Part shown: positions 16,417-23,154 of the stretch, one piece after another
How the letters are laid out: every line of letters begins with the position of its first letter
How positions within the stretch are numbered: position 1 is the first letter of the stretch
From: an uncultured Lachnospiraceae bacterium
GTDB taxonomy: Bacteria; Bacillota; Clostridia; Lachnospirales; Lachnospiraceae
DNA: 25,605 bases
NCBI GenBank assembly: GCA_910577655.1
Contig: CAJTOW010000001.1
Coordinates: 70,646 to 96,250 of the forward strand
Direction: 5' to 3'
The notes under the pieces: model-generated
What the model saw: the letters and a program-made list of their open reading frames with translations, nothing else
What the model was told of the DNA's origin: nothing
The model's database searches: none
Translations under genes and position numbers: made by a program

Positions 16417-17100
16417 ATGAAATTATGTATCGATATTGCGGACGTGGCACAGATCAGACATATCTACGAGTATTTTCCGGTAGACGGGGTATCCACCAAT
16501 CCCTCGATCCTGGCAAAGGAGGGGCGCAATCCCTATGATGTTCTTAAGGAGATCCGCTCCGTCATCGGAGAGGAAGGGGAGCTGTTTGTGCAGGCTACTG
16601 CCCAGAAGGCGGAGGTCATGGCAGAGGAATCCCGGCGTATCGTCGCGGAGCTGGGAAAGACCACCCTGGTCAAGATTCCCTGCACGCCCGAGGGCTTCAA
16701 GGCCATGAAGATCCTGCACCAGGAGGGTATCCGATTCATCGGAACCGCGGTCTATACCACCATGCAGGGCTGGCTGGCCGCCAAATGCGGCGCTGAGTAT
16801 GTGGCGCCCTATGTGAACCGGATCGATAATATGGGATTTGACGGGGTGCAGGTATCCAAGGATATCCATGATGCCATCACGGGCAGCGGCTATGACAGCT
16901 ACAGCGGTCTGCTGGCGGCAAGCTTCAAGAACAGCCAGCAGGTGCTGGAGCTGGCCAAATACGGGGTGAAGGCCGTCACCGTGGCTCCTGACATTATCGA
17001 GGGGCTGGTGAAAAATGCTGCCATTGACGCTGCCATTGACCAGTTTACCGCGGATTTTGAGGGACTGGCCGGAGTGGGGAATACTATGGCTACGGTTTGA
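16417..17100 (+). CDS. fsa: Fructose-6-phosphate-aldolase-type transaldolase (FSA)
   Basis: This is a 227-residue type-3 transaldolase/FSA family protein. The Schiff-base lysine is Lys86 (LVKIPCT). Gln59 (LFVQA) and Tyr132 (GAEYVAPYVNRID) match, by my recollection, the E. coli FsaA residues that distinguish fructose-6-phosphate aldolase from true transaldolase, and Thr110 (IGTAVY) is also kept. FSA enzymes reversibly cleave fructose 6-phosphate or 1-deoxyfructose 6-phosphate to glyceraldehyde 3-phosphate plus dihydroxyacetone or hydroxyacetone. ATG 16417 has AGGAGG upstream. It is the last gene of the GRE operon; a strong hairpin follows at 17151-17188. The FSA assignment over transaldolase is favoured but not proven. 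Confidence 0.88.
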   Translation: MKLCIDIADVAQIRHIYEYFPVDGVSTNPSILAKEGRNPYDVLKEIRSVIGEEGELFVQATAQKAEVMAEESRRIVAELGKTTLVKIPCTPEGFKAMKILHQEGIRFIGTAVYTTMQGWLAAKCGAEYVAPYVNRIDNMGFDGVQVSKDIHDAITGSGYDSYSGLLAASFKNSQQVLELAKYGVKAVTVAPDIIEGLVKNAAIDAAIDQFTADFEGLAGVGNTMATV

Positions 17101-17132
17101 GTTTATGAATTGTAAACAATAGGCAGATCCAT

Positions 17133-17207
17133 GGGCTGTCGGAAAATGACGCCAGTATACAAAATCATAGTGACATTTGTATACTGGCTGCTATTTCCCG
17201 CCAGCCC
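17133..17207. repeat. 75-bp inverted-repeat element (MITE-like), likely also a terminator
   Basis: The core stem is a perfect 13-bp repeat (GCCAGTATACAAA 17151-17163 with TTTGTATACTGGC 17176-17188). Outer arms GGGCTG (17133-17138) and CAGCCC (17202-17207) extend it with mismatches to about 31 bp per side. The GGGCTGT end resembles the repeat at 1781. No T-tract follows, and no target duplication is evident. It lies 32 bases after the aldolase gene and marks the change to AT-rich DNA. From 17208 to the promoter at 17403 I see no gene. Confidence 0.6.
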
Positions 17208-17341
17208 CTTGTGTAGTAACTCCATTAGAGTTGCTAACGCTTTTAGCAGTCCACTTTGCGGTAGGACACACCAATAATCGTATAATACCATATTCATGAA
17301 AATAGTCATTTTTCCAGAGTGAACCCTTCAAAACAACTACT

Positions 17342-17352
17342 CCGTGAACTGT
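17342..17352. repeat. Word CCGTGAACTGT, inverted copy at 18365
   Basis: This 11-base word is the exact reverse complement of ACAGTTCACGG at 18365-18375. The two copies point outwards on either side of the toxin-antitoxin pair. They may be ends of, or scars from, the palindromic elements described further on. Confidence 0.4.
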
Positions 17353-17402
17353 TATCCTGATTTCATGTACCGCGCAATTTGCAGTAAAATTTTAGACGGC
17401 TC

Positions 17403-17431
17403 TTTTCATTGTGCGTAATTTTGTGTATAAT
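17403..17431 (+). promoter_or_regulatory. Promoter of the toxin-antitoxin pair
   Basis: TTTTCA (17403-17408) and a perfect TATAAT (17426-17431) are 17 bases apart, with TGTG just before the -10. The antitoxin ATG follows 35 bases later, with AAAGGGGG as its ribosome site. Confidence 0.6.
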
Positions 17432-17466
17432 AAAATCAGGCACAAAACAGGAAAGGGGGAGAGAAC

Positions 17467-17748
17467 ATGGGACTGCAAAAAATCGAAATTACAATACCAG
17501 AGGCGATGGTTCCCTTTGTGTTAGTTGCAGGTGATGAGGTGCAATTACGTCAAAATGCCATGTTGCTGTATCCTTATATTCAGGATGGGACAATTTCTCA
17601 TGGAAAGGCGGCAGAAATCCTTGGAATCCATAAGCTGGATTTGATTACATTATATGGGAAATTAGGAATGCCATATTTCCAGGAGTCAAAAGAAGAGTTG
17701 GAGGAAGATATACAGGCAATTAGAAATGTGAGGAAAAATGTGGTATGA
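17467..17748 (+). CDS. UPF0175-family antitoxin
   Basis: This 93-residue protein resembles UPF0175 proteins, small DNA-binding proteins that usually precede PIN-domain toxins. It has an N-terminal strand region (KIEITIPEAM), a helix-turn-helix-like part (ISHGKAAEILGIHKLDLITLYGKLG, with the recognition helix near residues 55-70) and an acidic tail that probably binds the toxin. Its stop overlaps the next start (ATGA at 17745-17748), implying translational coupling. It is AT-rich compared with the aldolase just upstream, consistent with recent acquisition. Autoregulation at its own promoter is inferred. Confidence 0.85.
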   Translation: MGLQKIEITIPEAMVPFVLVAGDEVQLRQNAMLLYPYIQDGTISHGKAAEILGIHKLDLITLYGKLGMPYFQESKEELEEDIQAIRNVRKNVV

Positions 17749-18242
17749 TTGTAATTTCTGATACGACTCCCATTATTTCTCTATTAAAAGCAGAGCAACT
17801 GGAAGTTTTGGAAGCACTGTTTGGTGAGGTTTTTATACCGGAGGCCGTTTATGAAGAATTGACTGGAAATCAAAAGTTTCAGCTGGAGGCAGAAAAAGTA
17901 AAGAAATGTCCGTTTATTAAAGTGAAGCAGGTTGAAGATATAAAGTCAGTTAATATTTTTCAGCGAGTAACAGGATTGGATGCTGGAGAAAGTGAATCCA
18001 TAGTTATGGCAGAAGAGAAGCAGGCAGACCTGCTTTTGATTGATGAGAAAAAGGCTCGGCATGTAGCAAAACAGATGGGGCTCGCAATTACTGGAACAAT
18101 AGGAGTTCTTATCCAGGCATATGATGAGGGATTATTATCTGAAAGCGCTATAGAAACATGTCTCGCGGTAATGAAAAAATGTGGAATACGGATTAGCGAT
18201 GGTTTGTTTGAGACTATGAGGAACCATATAAAATTTCTATAA
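17745..18242 (+). CDS. PIN-domain toxin (DUF3368/VapC-like)
   Basis: This 165-residue protein has a PIN nuclease fold. The acidic, metal-binding positions are visible as Asp6 (VISDTTPI), Glu38 (AVYEELTG), Asp79 or Glu82 (LDAGESESI) and Asp100 (LLIDEKKAR). Members of this fold cleave RNA, and in toxin-antitoxin pairs they block translation when the antitoxin is lost. The DUF3368 type is the usual partner of UPF0175 antitoxins. It overlaps the antitoxin by four bases and all catalytic positions look intact, so the pair is probably active. The target RNA is unknown. Confidence 0.85.
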   Translation: MIVISDTTPIISLLKAEQLEVLEALFGEVFIPEAVYEELTGNQKFQLEAEKVKKCPFIKVKQVEDIKSVNIFQRVTGLDAGESESIVMAEEKQADLLLIDEKKARHVAKQMGLAITGTIGVLIQAYDEGLLSESAIETCLAVMKKCGIRISDGLFETMRNHIKFL

Positions 18243-18364
18243 GGGAATAAGTTTATTCTTTTAAGAGGAGAATCCTGAATATGAGAGCCGGGGGATGTAT
18301 TTTAGCCAGTAATGGAAGCAGGATTTCTTAAAGGGAACTGAATGAACTGATGGAATTTATTGTT

Positions 18365-18508
18365 ACAGTTCACGGGGCTGGGATAACTGGACAAAAACAG
18401 ACGTTAAGCCCGCTTGTAAGACTGTTTTTGTCCAGTTTTCTACATCGGGCGGATGCCCGATGCTTCTTGTCTGGCGTAGCTGGACAAGAAGATGCCCCCG
18501 TGAACGAT
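18365..18508. repeat. Multi-hairpin palindromic element (four-way-junction layout)
   Basis: An outer stem (GTTCACGGGGC 18368-18378 with GCCCCCGTGAAC 18494-18505, one bulge) encloses three separate perfect hairpins. They are a 16-bp stem (AACTGGACAAAAACAG 18385-18400 with CTGTTTTTGTCCAGTT 18422-18437), an 8-bp stem with loop GGAT (CATCGGGC/GCCCGATG, 18443-18462) and a 9-bp stem (CTTCTTGTC 18463-18471 with GACAAGAAG 18483-18491). Hairpins two and three abut exactly. This is far beyond chance and could be a non-coding RNA or a mobile palindromic repeat. It fills most of the gene-free stretch 18243-18678. Confidence 0.75.
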
Positions 18509-18578
18509 TACAAAGGAAGCGCCAGGTACCACTTTTAGTTCAAAAAGAACAGTTAAAAAAACAAAATGTAAAATATAA

Positions 18579-18607
18579 TTGACATTATGAAAACAATATG
18601 GTATGAT
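18579..18607 (+). promoter_or_regulatory. Strong sigma-A promoter of the Xre-membrane protein operon
   Basis: TTGACA (18579-18584) and TATGAT (18602-18607) are 17 bases apart, nearly ideal. The predicted transcript starts about 65 bases before ATG 18679. Confidence 0.75.
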
Positions 18608-18678
18608 CCATATACAGAGACCAATGAAAAAGCAAGTGCCGCACATAAGAAGTTCTTAGTGCAGGCGGAAGGAGGTCT

Positions 18679-18873
18679 ATGAAGAATCTGAAACTAAAGT
18701 CGGCCCGCGCCGCAAAGGATCTGTCCCAGGGAGAACTGGCCTCTGTTGTGGGCGTAACCAGACAGACCATTGGGATGATTGAGGCTGGCGACTACAACCC
18801 GTCCTTAAAGCTCTGCATTCTGATCTGCAGGGCTCTGGACAAAACACTTGACGAATTATTCTGGGAGGTATGA
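18679..18873 (+). CDS. Short Xre-family HTH regulator
   Basis: This 64-residue protein is almost entirely a Cro/C1-type helix-turn-helix (SQGELASVVGVTRQTIGMIE at about 16-35, followed by GDYNPSLKLCILICRAL and LDELFW). It matches the compact YozG/PBSX-like regulators common in Firmicutes. GGAGG lies directly upstream. The membrane protein begins three bases after its stop, so the two form an operon. Proteins of this class usually repress their own promoter; the signal is unknown. Confidence 0.9.
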   Translation: MKNLKLKSARAAKDLSQGELASVVGVTRQTIGMIEAGDYNPSLKLCILICRALDKTLDELFWEV

Positions 18874-18876
18874 GAA

Positions 18877-19311
18877 ATGATGGATGAACGAGTACGGGAT
18901 GGATTTTTAAGAATCCGTTCGGAGCTGCTGGCGGTTGTGATGGGCATCTGTGCAGTATCCCTGGTGGTGAAGCTGGTATTTTTGCAGGGAAGCCTTGGGG
19001 ACTGTATCACAGAATATCTGGTTCTGGTCGGCTCTCCTGTGTATCTGACGGTCCGCAGCCATATGCTGGGAGTGACCCAGGCAGCGGATATGTCAAAGAA
19101 GAACCGGCTGCCGATGGTGATGCTGGCAGGCTTTGTGTTTCTGATGGTCTTTTATAGGATCCAGAAGAATCAGGGGGCCTGGACCGGCGGGATGGAAGCA
19201 GTACTTAGTGTGATATCCTTTGCCATAAGCTTTGTGGGAGTATGGTATCTGTACCAGAACCATGAGAGGAAGAGGCAGAAGAAGCTGGATTCGTGGTATG
19301 ATAAGGAGTAG
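18877..19311 (+). CDS. Four-helix membrane protein, partner of the Xre regulator
   Basis: The 144-residue product has four predicted membrane segments, at about residues 15-38, 42-64, 77-95 and 105-126, and a charged C-terminal tail (NHERKRQKKLDSWYDKE). GGGAGG inside the end of the regulator gene serves ATG 18877; ATG 18880 is an alternative. Small membrane proteins of this kind often follow a short Xre regulator in Firmicutes, and the pair may sense a membrane or envelope signal. I do not recognise a precise function. Confidence 0.75.
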   Translation: MMDERVRDGFLRIRSELLAVVMGICAVSLVVKLVFLQGSLGDCITEYLVLVGSPVYLTVRSHMLGVTQAADMSKKNRLPMVMLAGFVFLMVFYRIQKNQGAWTGGMEAVLSVISFAISFVGVWYLYQNHERKRQKKLDSWYDKE

Positions 19312-19378
19312 GAACGCAGCTGCCCGTATATTTTCAGAATTCTGGGTTATCCTAATGGAAAAGAAAGGATGGTGCCAG

Positions 19379-19540
19379 ATGAAGAAATATGTATGTGAGC
19401 CATGCGGCTATGTATACGACCCGGAGGTGGGGGATCCGGACTCCGGGATCGCGCCGGGAACAGCCTTTGAGGATATCCCGGAGGACTGGCTCTGCCCCAT
19501 ATGCGGGCTGGGCAAGGATGTGTTTGTAGTGATGGAGTAA
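19379..19540 (+). CDS. Rubredoxin
   Basis: This 53-residue mononuclear iron electron carrier has the four iron-binding cysteines Cys6 and Cys9 (YVCEPCGYVYDP) and Cys39 and Cys42 (WLCPICGLGK), with the typical GDPDSGIAPGTAFEDIPEDW core. The frame is open upstream with an in-frame ATG at 19355, but the canonical N-terminus MKKYVCEPCG starts at ATG 19379, with AAAGGA upstream. Rubredoxins serve oxygen- and peroxide-reducing and other redox enzymes in anaerobes. The next gene is convergent. An 8-bp inverted repeat (GGAGTAAA/TTTACTCC, 19534-19556) overlaps the stop without a T-tract. Confidence 0.95.
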   Translation: MKKYVCEPCGYVYDPEVGDPDSGIAPGTAFEDIPEDWLCPICGLGKDVFVVME

Positions 19541-19647
19541 ATGACTGGTTTACTCCAGAGCGTGTCAGAAATCAGAACCTTCCGGGAAAAATTGACAGCA
19601 GTTTATACATGTGCAGGTCCGAAGGTTTATGTGTGCAGACAATAGGG

Positions 19648-20364
19648 TCAGGGGAGCTTAAGCAGCTCCCTGATAACCTCCCCGGCGATCAGCAGTCCGG
19701 CCACTGGAGGAACAAAGGAAACGCTTCCAGGGACAGAGCGCCGGGACGTGGTCTCCTCAGAGGGAAGAACAGGAGTCAGGGGCTGTTCCCTGGAGTAAAG
19801 AACCTTCAAATGATGGACTCCGCGGGTTTTCAGCTCCTTTCTCATAACACGGCAGAGGGGACATACGGAGGTCTCGTAAATGTCAGCAATCTCAAAAAGC
19901 TCCCCATGGAGCTTGTTTCCGGTTCCCATGGAAGCGATCAGGGGAATCTGGTGTATCTGGGCGTACTGGGCCAGGGCGATCTTGGCGGAAACCGTGTCAA
20001 TGGCATCTACCATATAGTCCACAGCTCCCATGGCGTTAAGCAGGTTCTCAAGATTCTCTGGCAGTACGAAGGTTTCAAACAGATCGACCCTTGCGGCCGG
20101 ATTGATATCCAGAATACGCGCTTTCATGACCCGGGTTTTGTGTTGTCCCACGGTACTGTGCCAGGCAATGCTCTGGCGGTTGATATTGGTCTCGGAAACC
20201 ACATCATTGTCAATCAGGATCAGGTGTCCGGTTCCGCACCGGGCCAGGGCCTCAATACAATGGGAGCCCACCCCGCCGACCCCGAAGACAGCGACCGTGC
20301 TGTCACTGAGCTTGTGCATATTGTCTGTGCCAATCAGGCGTTCGGTTCGCGAAAATTCATTCAT
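19648..20364 (-). CDS. tcdA: tRNA threonylcarbamoyladenosine dehydratase
   Basis: This 238-residue ThiF/MoeB/HesA-fold enzyme cyclises t6A37 to ct6A in tRNAs that read ANN codons, using ATP. The ATP-binding loop GVGGVGSHCIEALARCG lies at about 28-44. It is followed by the family pattern LIDNDVVSETNINRQ, the VDAIDTVSAK segment and a CPLC pair near 170. Length and order match TcdA (YgdL/YrvM). ATG 20364 has CGGAGA upstream. It lies 16 bases downstream of the Rrf2 gene on the same strand, so they are probably cotranscribed. In Bacillus, tcdA likewise lies close to the Rrf2 regulator cymR. Confidence 0.92.
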   Translation of the reverse strand: MNEFSRTERLIGTDNMHKLSDSTVAVFGVGGVGSHCIEALARCGTGHLILIDNDVVSETNINRQSIAWHSTVGQHKTRVMKARILDINPAARVDLFETFVLPENLENLLNAMGAVDYMVDAIDTVSAKIALAQYAQIHQIPLIASMGTGNKLHGELFEIADIYETSVCPLCRVMRKELKTRGVHHLKVLYSREQPLTPVLPSEETTSRRSVPGSVSFVPPVAGLLIAGEVIRELLKLP

Positions 20365-20380
20365 AAATTCATCTCCGTTT

Positions 20381-20812
20381 TTACATCAAAGTCTTATCCG
20401 GCTGCTTCTTCTGCTCCTCAATCAGCTCTGCCAGAGTCACATGGTCCACTACATCGTCAATAGCCTGCTTTAGTTGCTCCCAGACAGTCAGGGAGACACA
20501 GTCAGCGGCGCGCTCACACAGATTCTCCTCATCATCCAGGCAGGGAACCGGGGAGAGGCTTCCTTCCGTCTGGCGCAGGATCATACCCACGGTATATTCC
20601 TCCGGCGCCATAGTAAGCCGGTACCCGCCCTGGGCGCCCCGGACGCTCTGCACGTAGCCTGCCCGCAGCAGGAGGGCCGCAATCTGCTCCAGGTATTTAT
20701 CCGAAATCCCCTGTCTGGCTGCCACCTGGCTGATCTTGGTACAGGTATGGGGATTCATCCCAAATTCAATCATCATTCGCAGGGCGTAGCGCCCTCTGGT
20801 AGAAATCTTCAT
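20381..20812 (-). CDS. Rrf2-family regulator (IscR/CymR-like)
   Basis: This is a 143-residue winged-HTH regulator. The N-terminus MKISTRGRYALRMM is typical, the HTH lies at about 25-50, and the wing RGAQGGYRL is conserved. Three cysteines in the loop, Cys91, Cys99 and Cys105 (PCLDDEENLCERAADC, spacing C-x7-C-x5-C), resemble the Fe-S ligands of IscR (C-x5-C-x5-C), so it may sense an iron-sulfur cluster. CymR-type proteins instead sense cysteine metabolism through CysK. GGAG lies upstream of ATG 20812. Neither iscS/iscU nor cysteine genes are visible here, so the regulon is unclear. It leads tcdA. Confidence 0.9.
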   Translation of the reverse strand: MKISTRGRYALRMMIEFGMNPHTCTKISQVAARQGISDKYLEQIAALLLRAGYVQSVRGAQGGYRLTMAPEEYTVGMILRQTEGSLSPVPCLDDEENLCERAADCVSLTVWEQLKQAIDDVVDHVTLAELIEEQKKQPDKTLM

Positions 20813-20868
20813 GTTTATTACTCCGTGAAAAGTGTCGATAAATAAGGTAAATTACAAAGTACCGTGAG

Positions 20869-21033
20869 TCCGCAGTGCCGTTCACGTCCGCAGTGCCGCT
20901 CACGTCCGCTGCGCTCCCGTTCGCTCACGGGCCTTCGGCCCTATGGAAAAAGCCGAAGATCAATTTTCTTACATGCGGGCATGACGAAAATTGATCTCCG
21001 CCTTTTTCCGCACTGCTTTTGGCTTTCGTGAAC
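20869..21033. repeat. Second palindromic repeat element with tandem units and a long hairpin
   Basis: An 18-base unit (TCCGCAGTGCCGTTCACG) occurs at 20869-20886 and, with one change, at 20887-20904, then in degenerate form to about 20929. Next come GGGCC-TTC-GGCCC (20929-20941) and a 24-bp inverted repeat (20945-20968 with 20986-21009, 22 of 24 paired) whose loop itself holds CATGC/GCATG. Outer GTTCACG (20880-20886) and CGTGAAC (21027-21033) close the structure, with GCAGTGCCG nearly pairing CCGCACTGC inside. It accounts for most of the gene-free stretch 20813-21197. Confidence 0.75.
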
Positions 21034-21093
21034 ATTGTACAAAAGATTAAAGGAAAAGTAAACTGAAAATACCTTTTCTGGGGAAGATATTCG

Positions 21094-21102
21094 TGGTACA
21101 AT
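21094..21102 (+). promoter_or_regulatory. Extended -10 promoter for nadE
   Basis: TGG-TACAAT at 21094-21102 is an extended -10. The -35 region (TTTTCT at 21074-21079) is weak. The start would lie about 90 bases before ATG 21198. Confidence 0.5.
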
Positions 21103-21197
21103 GGAGATACTTATCGAAAAAAGTTTATAATGCGGCGTGGTTGGACTGCATTGGAGATTTTATGATATTTATGAGACCATGTAAGGAGGAGCAGATA

Positions 21198-23126
21198 ATG
21201 AAAGATGGTTTCTTTCGTGTGGCTGCGGCTACCCCTGGCATCCGGGTGGCTGATCCGGTTTATAACCGGGAAGAGATCTGCCGTATGATCGAAGAAGGCA
21301 CGAAGAGAGGGGTTGGCCTCATGGTCTTTCCGGAGCTGTGCCTGACTGCCTATACTTGTAATGATTTGTTTTCCCAGTTTCCGCTTATAAGAAAAGCCAG
21401 GGAGGAGCTGCGAAATATCGTCCGGTTCTCCCAGGGCAGGCAGATGCTGGTCTTTGTGGGACTTCCGTGGGAACATGGAGGGAAGCTTTACAATGCCGCC
21501 GCCGCCATCTGTGACGGCCGCCTGCTGGGGGTCGTTCCCAAGACCAACCTTCCCAACTATGCCGAATTCTATGAGCAGCGCCATTTTACAGAAGGGTTCT
21601 GCCATCCGGTGCAGACGGCCTGGTATGATGGGGAAGTGCCTATGGGTACGGATCTTCTGTTTGCCTGCAGGGAGGTGCCGGAGCTGGTAGTGGGGGCGGA
21701 GATCTGCGAGGATGTCTGGGTTCCCTGCCCGCCCAGTATCAGTCATGCGCTGGCAGGTGCTACGGTGATGGTGAACTGCTCTGCCAGTGACGAGGTGGCG
21801 GGCAAGGAGGCCTACCGCCGGATGCTGATCGCCGGACAGTCTGCACGGCTTATGTGCGGTTATGTCTATGCCAATGCAGGCGATGGGGAGTCCACCCAGG
21901 ATCTGGTCTTTGGCGGTCATGACCTTATTGCGGAGAACGGCACCATGCTGGCCCAGTCGAAGCGCTTTGAGCCGGACCTGGTCTGTGGGGATATGGATCT
22001 GGAGCGTCTGGCCAGCGAGCGCAGGAGGACCAATACCTTCCCGGCGGGAGATTGTGAAGGGTATCAGATCGTCAGCTTCTCCCTGGATACATCGGCCATG
22101 GAAAAGGCGCAGGGGGAGAAGCTCCTGCGTTATATAGACAACCGGCCCTTTGTGCCCCATGACCAGGGCGAGCGCAGCAAACGGTGCGAGGAAATCTTCA
22201 CCATCCAGGCCTGCGGCCTGAAGAAGCGTCTGGAGCATACCGGTGTCACCCATGCGGTCATCGGCATTTCCGGAGGGCTGGATTCTACCCTTGCACTTCT
22301 GGTGACGGCCAGAGCTTTTGATATGCTTGGGATTCCAAGAGGCCAGATCCACACGGTGACCATGCCCTGCTTTGGAACCACGGACCGGACCTATACCAAT
22401 GCCTGCCGGATGGCAGAGGAGCTGGGGACTGAGCTTAAGGAGGTCGATATCCGTCAGTCGGTGCTGGCACATTTTGCCGATATCGGCCAGGACGCGGGGA
22501 ACCACGATGTGACCTATGAGAATGCCCAGGCCAGAGAACGGACCCAGGTGCTGATGGATATCGCCAACCAGGTCAATGGCCTGGTGGTGGGTACCGGTGA
22601 TCTGTCGGAGCTGGCCCTGGGATGGGCCACCTACAACGGAGACCACATGTCCATGTATGGGGTCAATGCTTCCGTGCCCAAGACACTGGTACGCCATCTG
22701 GTTCATTATTTTGCAGATACCTGTGGGGAGGAGACTCTCCGGGGCGTTCTGATGGATGTGCTGGATACGCCGGTGAGTCCGGAGCTTCTGCCGCCGGAGG
22801 ACGGGGTTATCTCCCAGAAGACCGAGGATCTGGTAGGGCCCTACGAGCTGCATGATTTCTTCTTGTATTATGTGATGCGGTTCGGCTATATGCCCTCCAA
22901 GATCTACCGCATGGCCCTCCAGGCCTTTGACGGGGAATATGGCCAGGAGGTGATCCGCAAATGGATCCGCACCTTCTACCACAGATTTTTCGCCCAGCAG
23001 TTCAAGCGTTCCTGCCTGCCGGACGGCCCCAAGGTGGGTTCTGTGGCAGTATCGCCAAGAGGAGACTTGAGGATGCCCAGTGACGCGTGCAGCAGGATCT
23101 GGATGGAGGATCTGGAAAAAATATAG
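21198..23126 (+). CDS. nadE: Glutamine-dependent NAD+ synthetase
   Basis: This 642-residue two-domain enzyme converts nicotinate adenine dinucleotide to NAD+ with ATP and glutamine. The N-terminal nitrilase-fold glutaminase has the Glu46 (FPELCLT), Lys115 (VVPKTNLPNY) and Cys170 (GAEICEDVW) triad. The C-terminal ATP-pyrophosphatase domain carries the loop GISGGLDSTLAL near 360 and GTGDLSELALGWATYNGDH near 470. The frame is open upstream, but AAGGAGGA (21183-21190) seven bases before ATG 21198 and the domain start fix it there. Together with the nicotinamidase-type gene at 6455 it would give two steps of NAD salvage. The rRNA methyltransferase follows directly. Confidence 0.96.
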   Translation: MKDGFFRVAAATPGIRVADPVYNREEICRMIEEGTKRGVGLMVFPELCLTAYTCNDLFSQFPLIRKAREELRNIVRFSQGRQMLVFVGLPWEHGGKLYNAAAAICDGRLLGVVPKTNLPNYAEFYEQRHFTEGFCHPVQTAWYDGEVPMGTDLLFACREVPELVVGAEICEDVWVPCPPSISHALAGATVMVNCSASDEVAGKEAYRRMLIAGQSARLMCGYVYANAGDGESTQDLVFGGHDLIAENGTMLAQSKRFEPDLVCGDMDLERLASERRRTNTFPAGDCEGYQIVSFSLDTSAMEKAQGEKLLRYIDNRPFVPHDQGERSKRCEEIFTIQACGLKKRLEHTGVTHAVIGISGGLDSTLALLVTARAFDMLGIPRGQIHTVTMPCFGTTDRTYTNACRMAEELGTELKEVDIRQSVLAHFADIGQDAGNHDVTYENAQARERTQVLMDIANQVNGLVVGTGDLSELALGWATYNGDHMSMYGVNASVPKTLVRHLVHYFADTCGEETLRGVLMDVLDTPVSPELLPPEDGVISQKTEDLVGPYELHDFFLYYVMRFGYMPSKIYRMALQAFDGEYGQEVIRKWIRTFYHRFFAQQFKRSCLPDGPKVGSVAVSPRGDLRMPSDACSRIWMEDLEKI

Positions 23127-23154
23127 AAAGATAACGAAAGAGGGATATATCAGA

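Noticed and set aside
17103..17309. Minus-strand 68-codon frame after the aldolase
   Set aside because: It runs through the 75-bp inverted repeat and AT-rich spacer; no family pattern and no start signals.
18281..18331. 16-codon frame preceded by AGAGGAG, after the PIN toxin
   Set aside because: Very short and with a long spacing to the ribosome-like site; no support beyond that.
18350..18538. 62-codon frame across the multi-hairpin element
   Set aside because: It consists mostly of translated inverted repeats and lacks a ribosome site.
20813..20830. TACTCCGTGAA upstream of the Rrf2 gene as another copy of the palindromic-element end
   Set aside because: On the minus strand this is the GGAG ribosome site of the Rrf2 gene, and the match to CGTGAAC is incomplete.
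20869..20929. CRISPR array from the tandem 18-base units
   Set aside because: Units are directly adjacent without spacers, only two are intact, and no cas genes are present.
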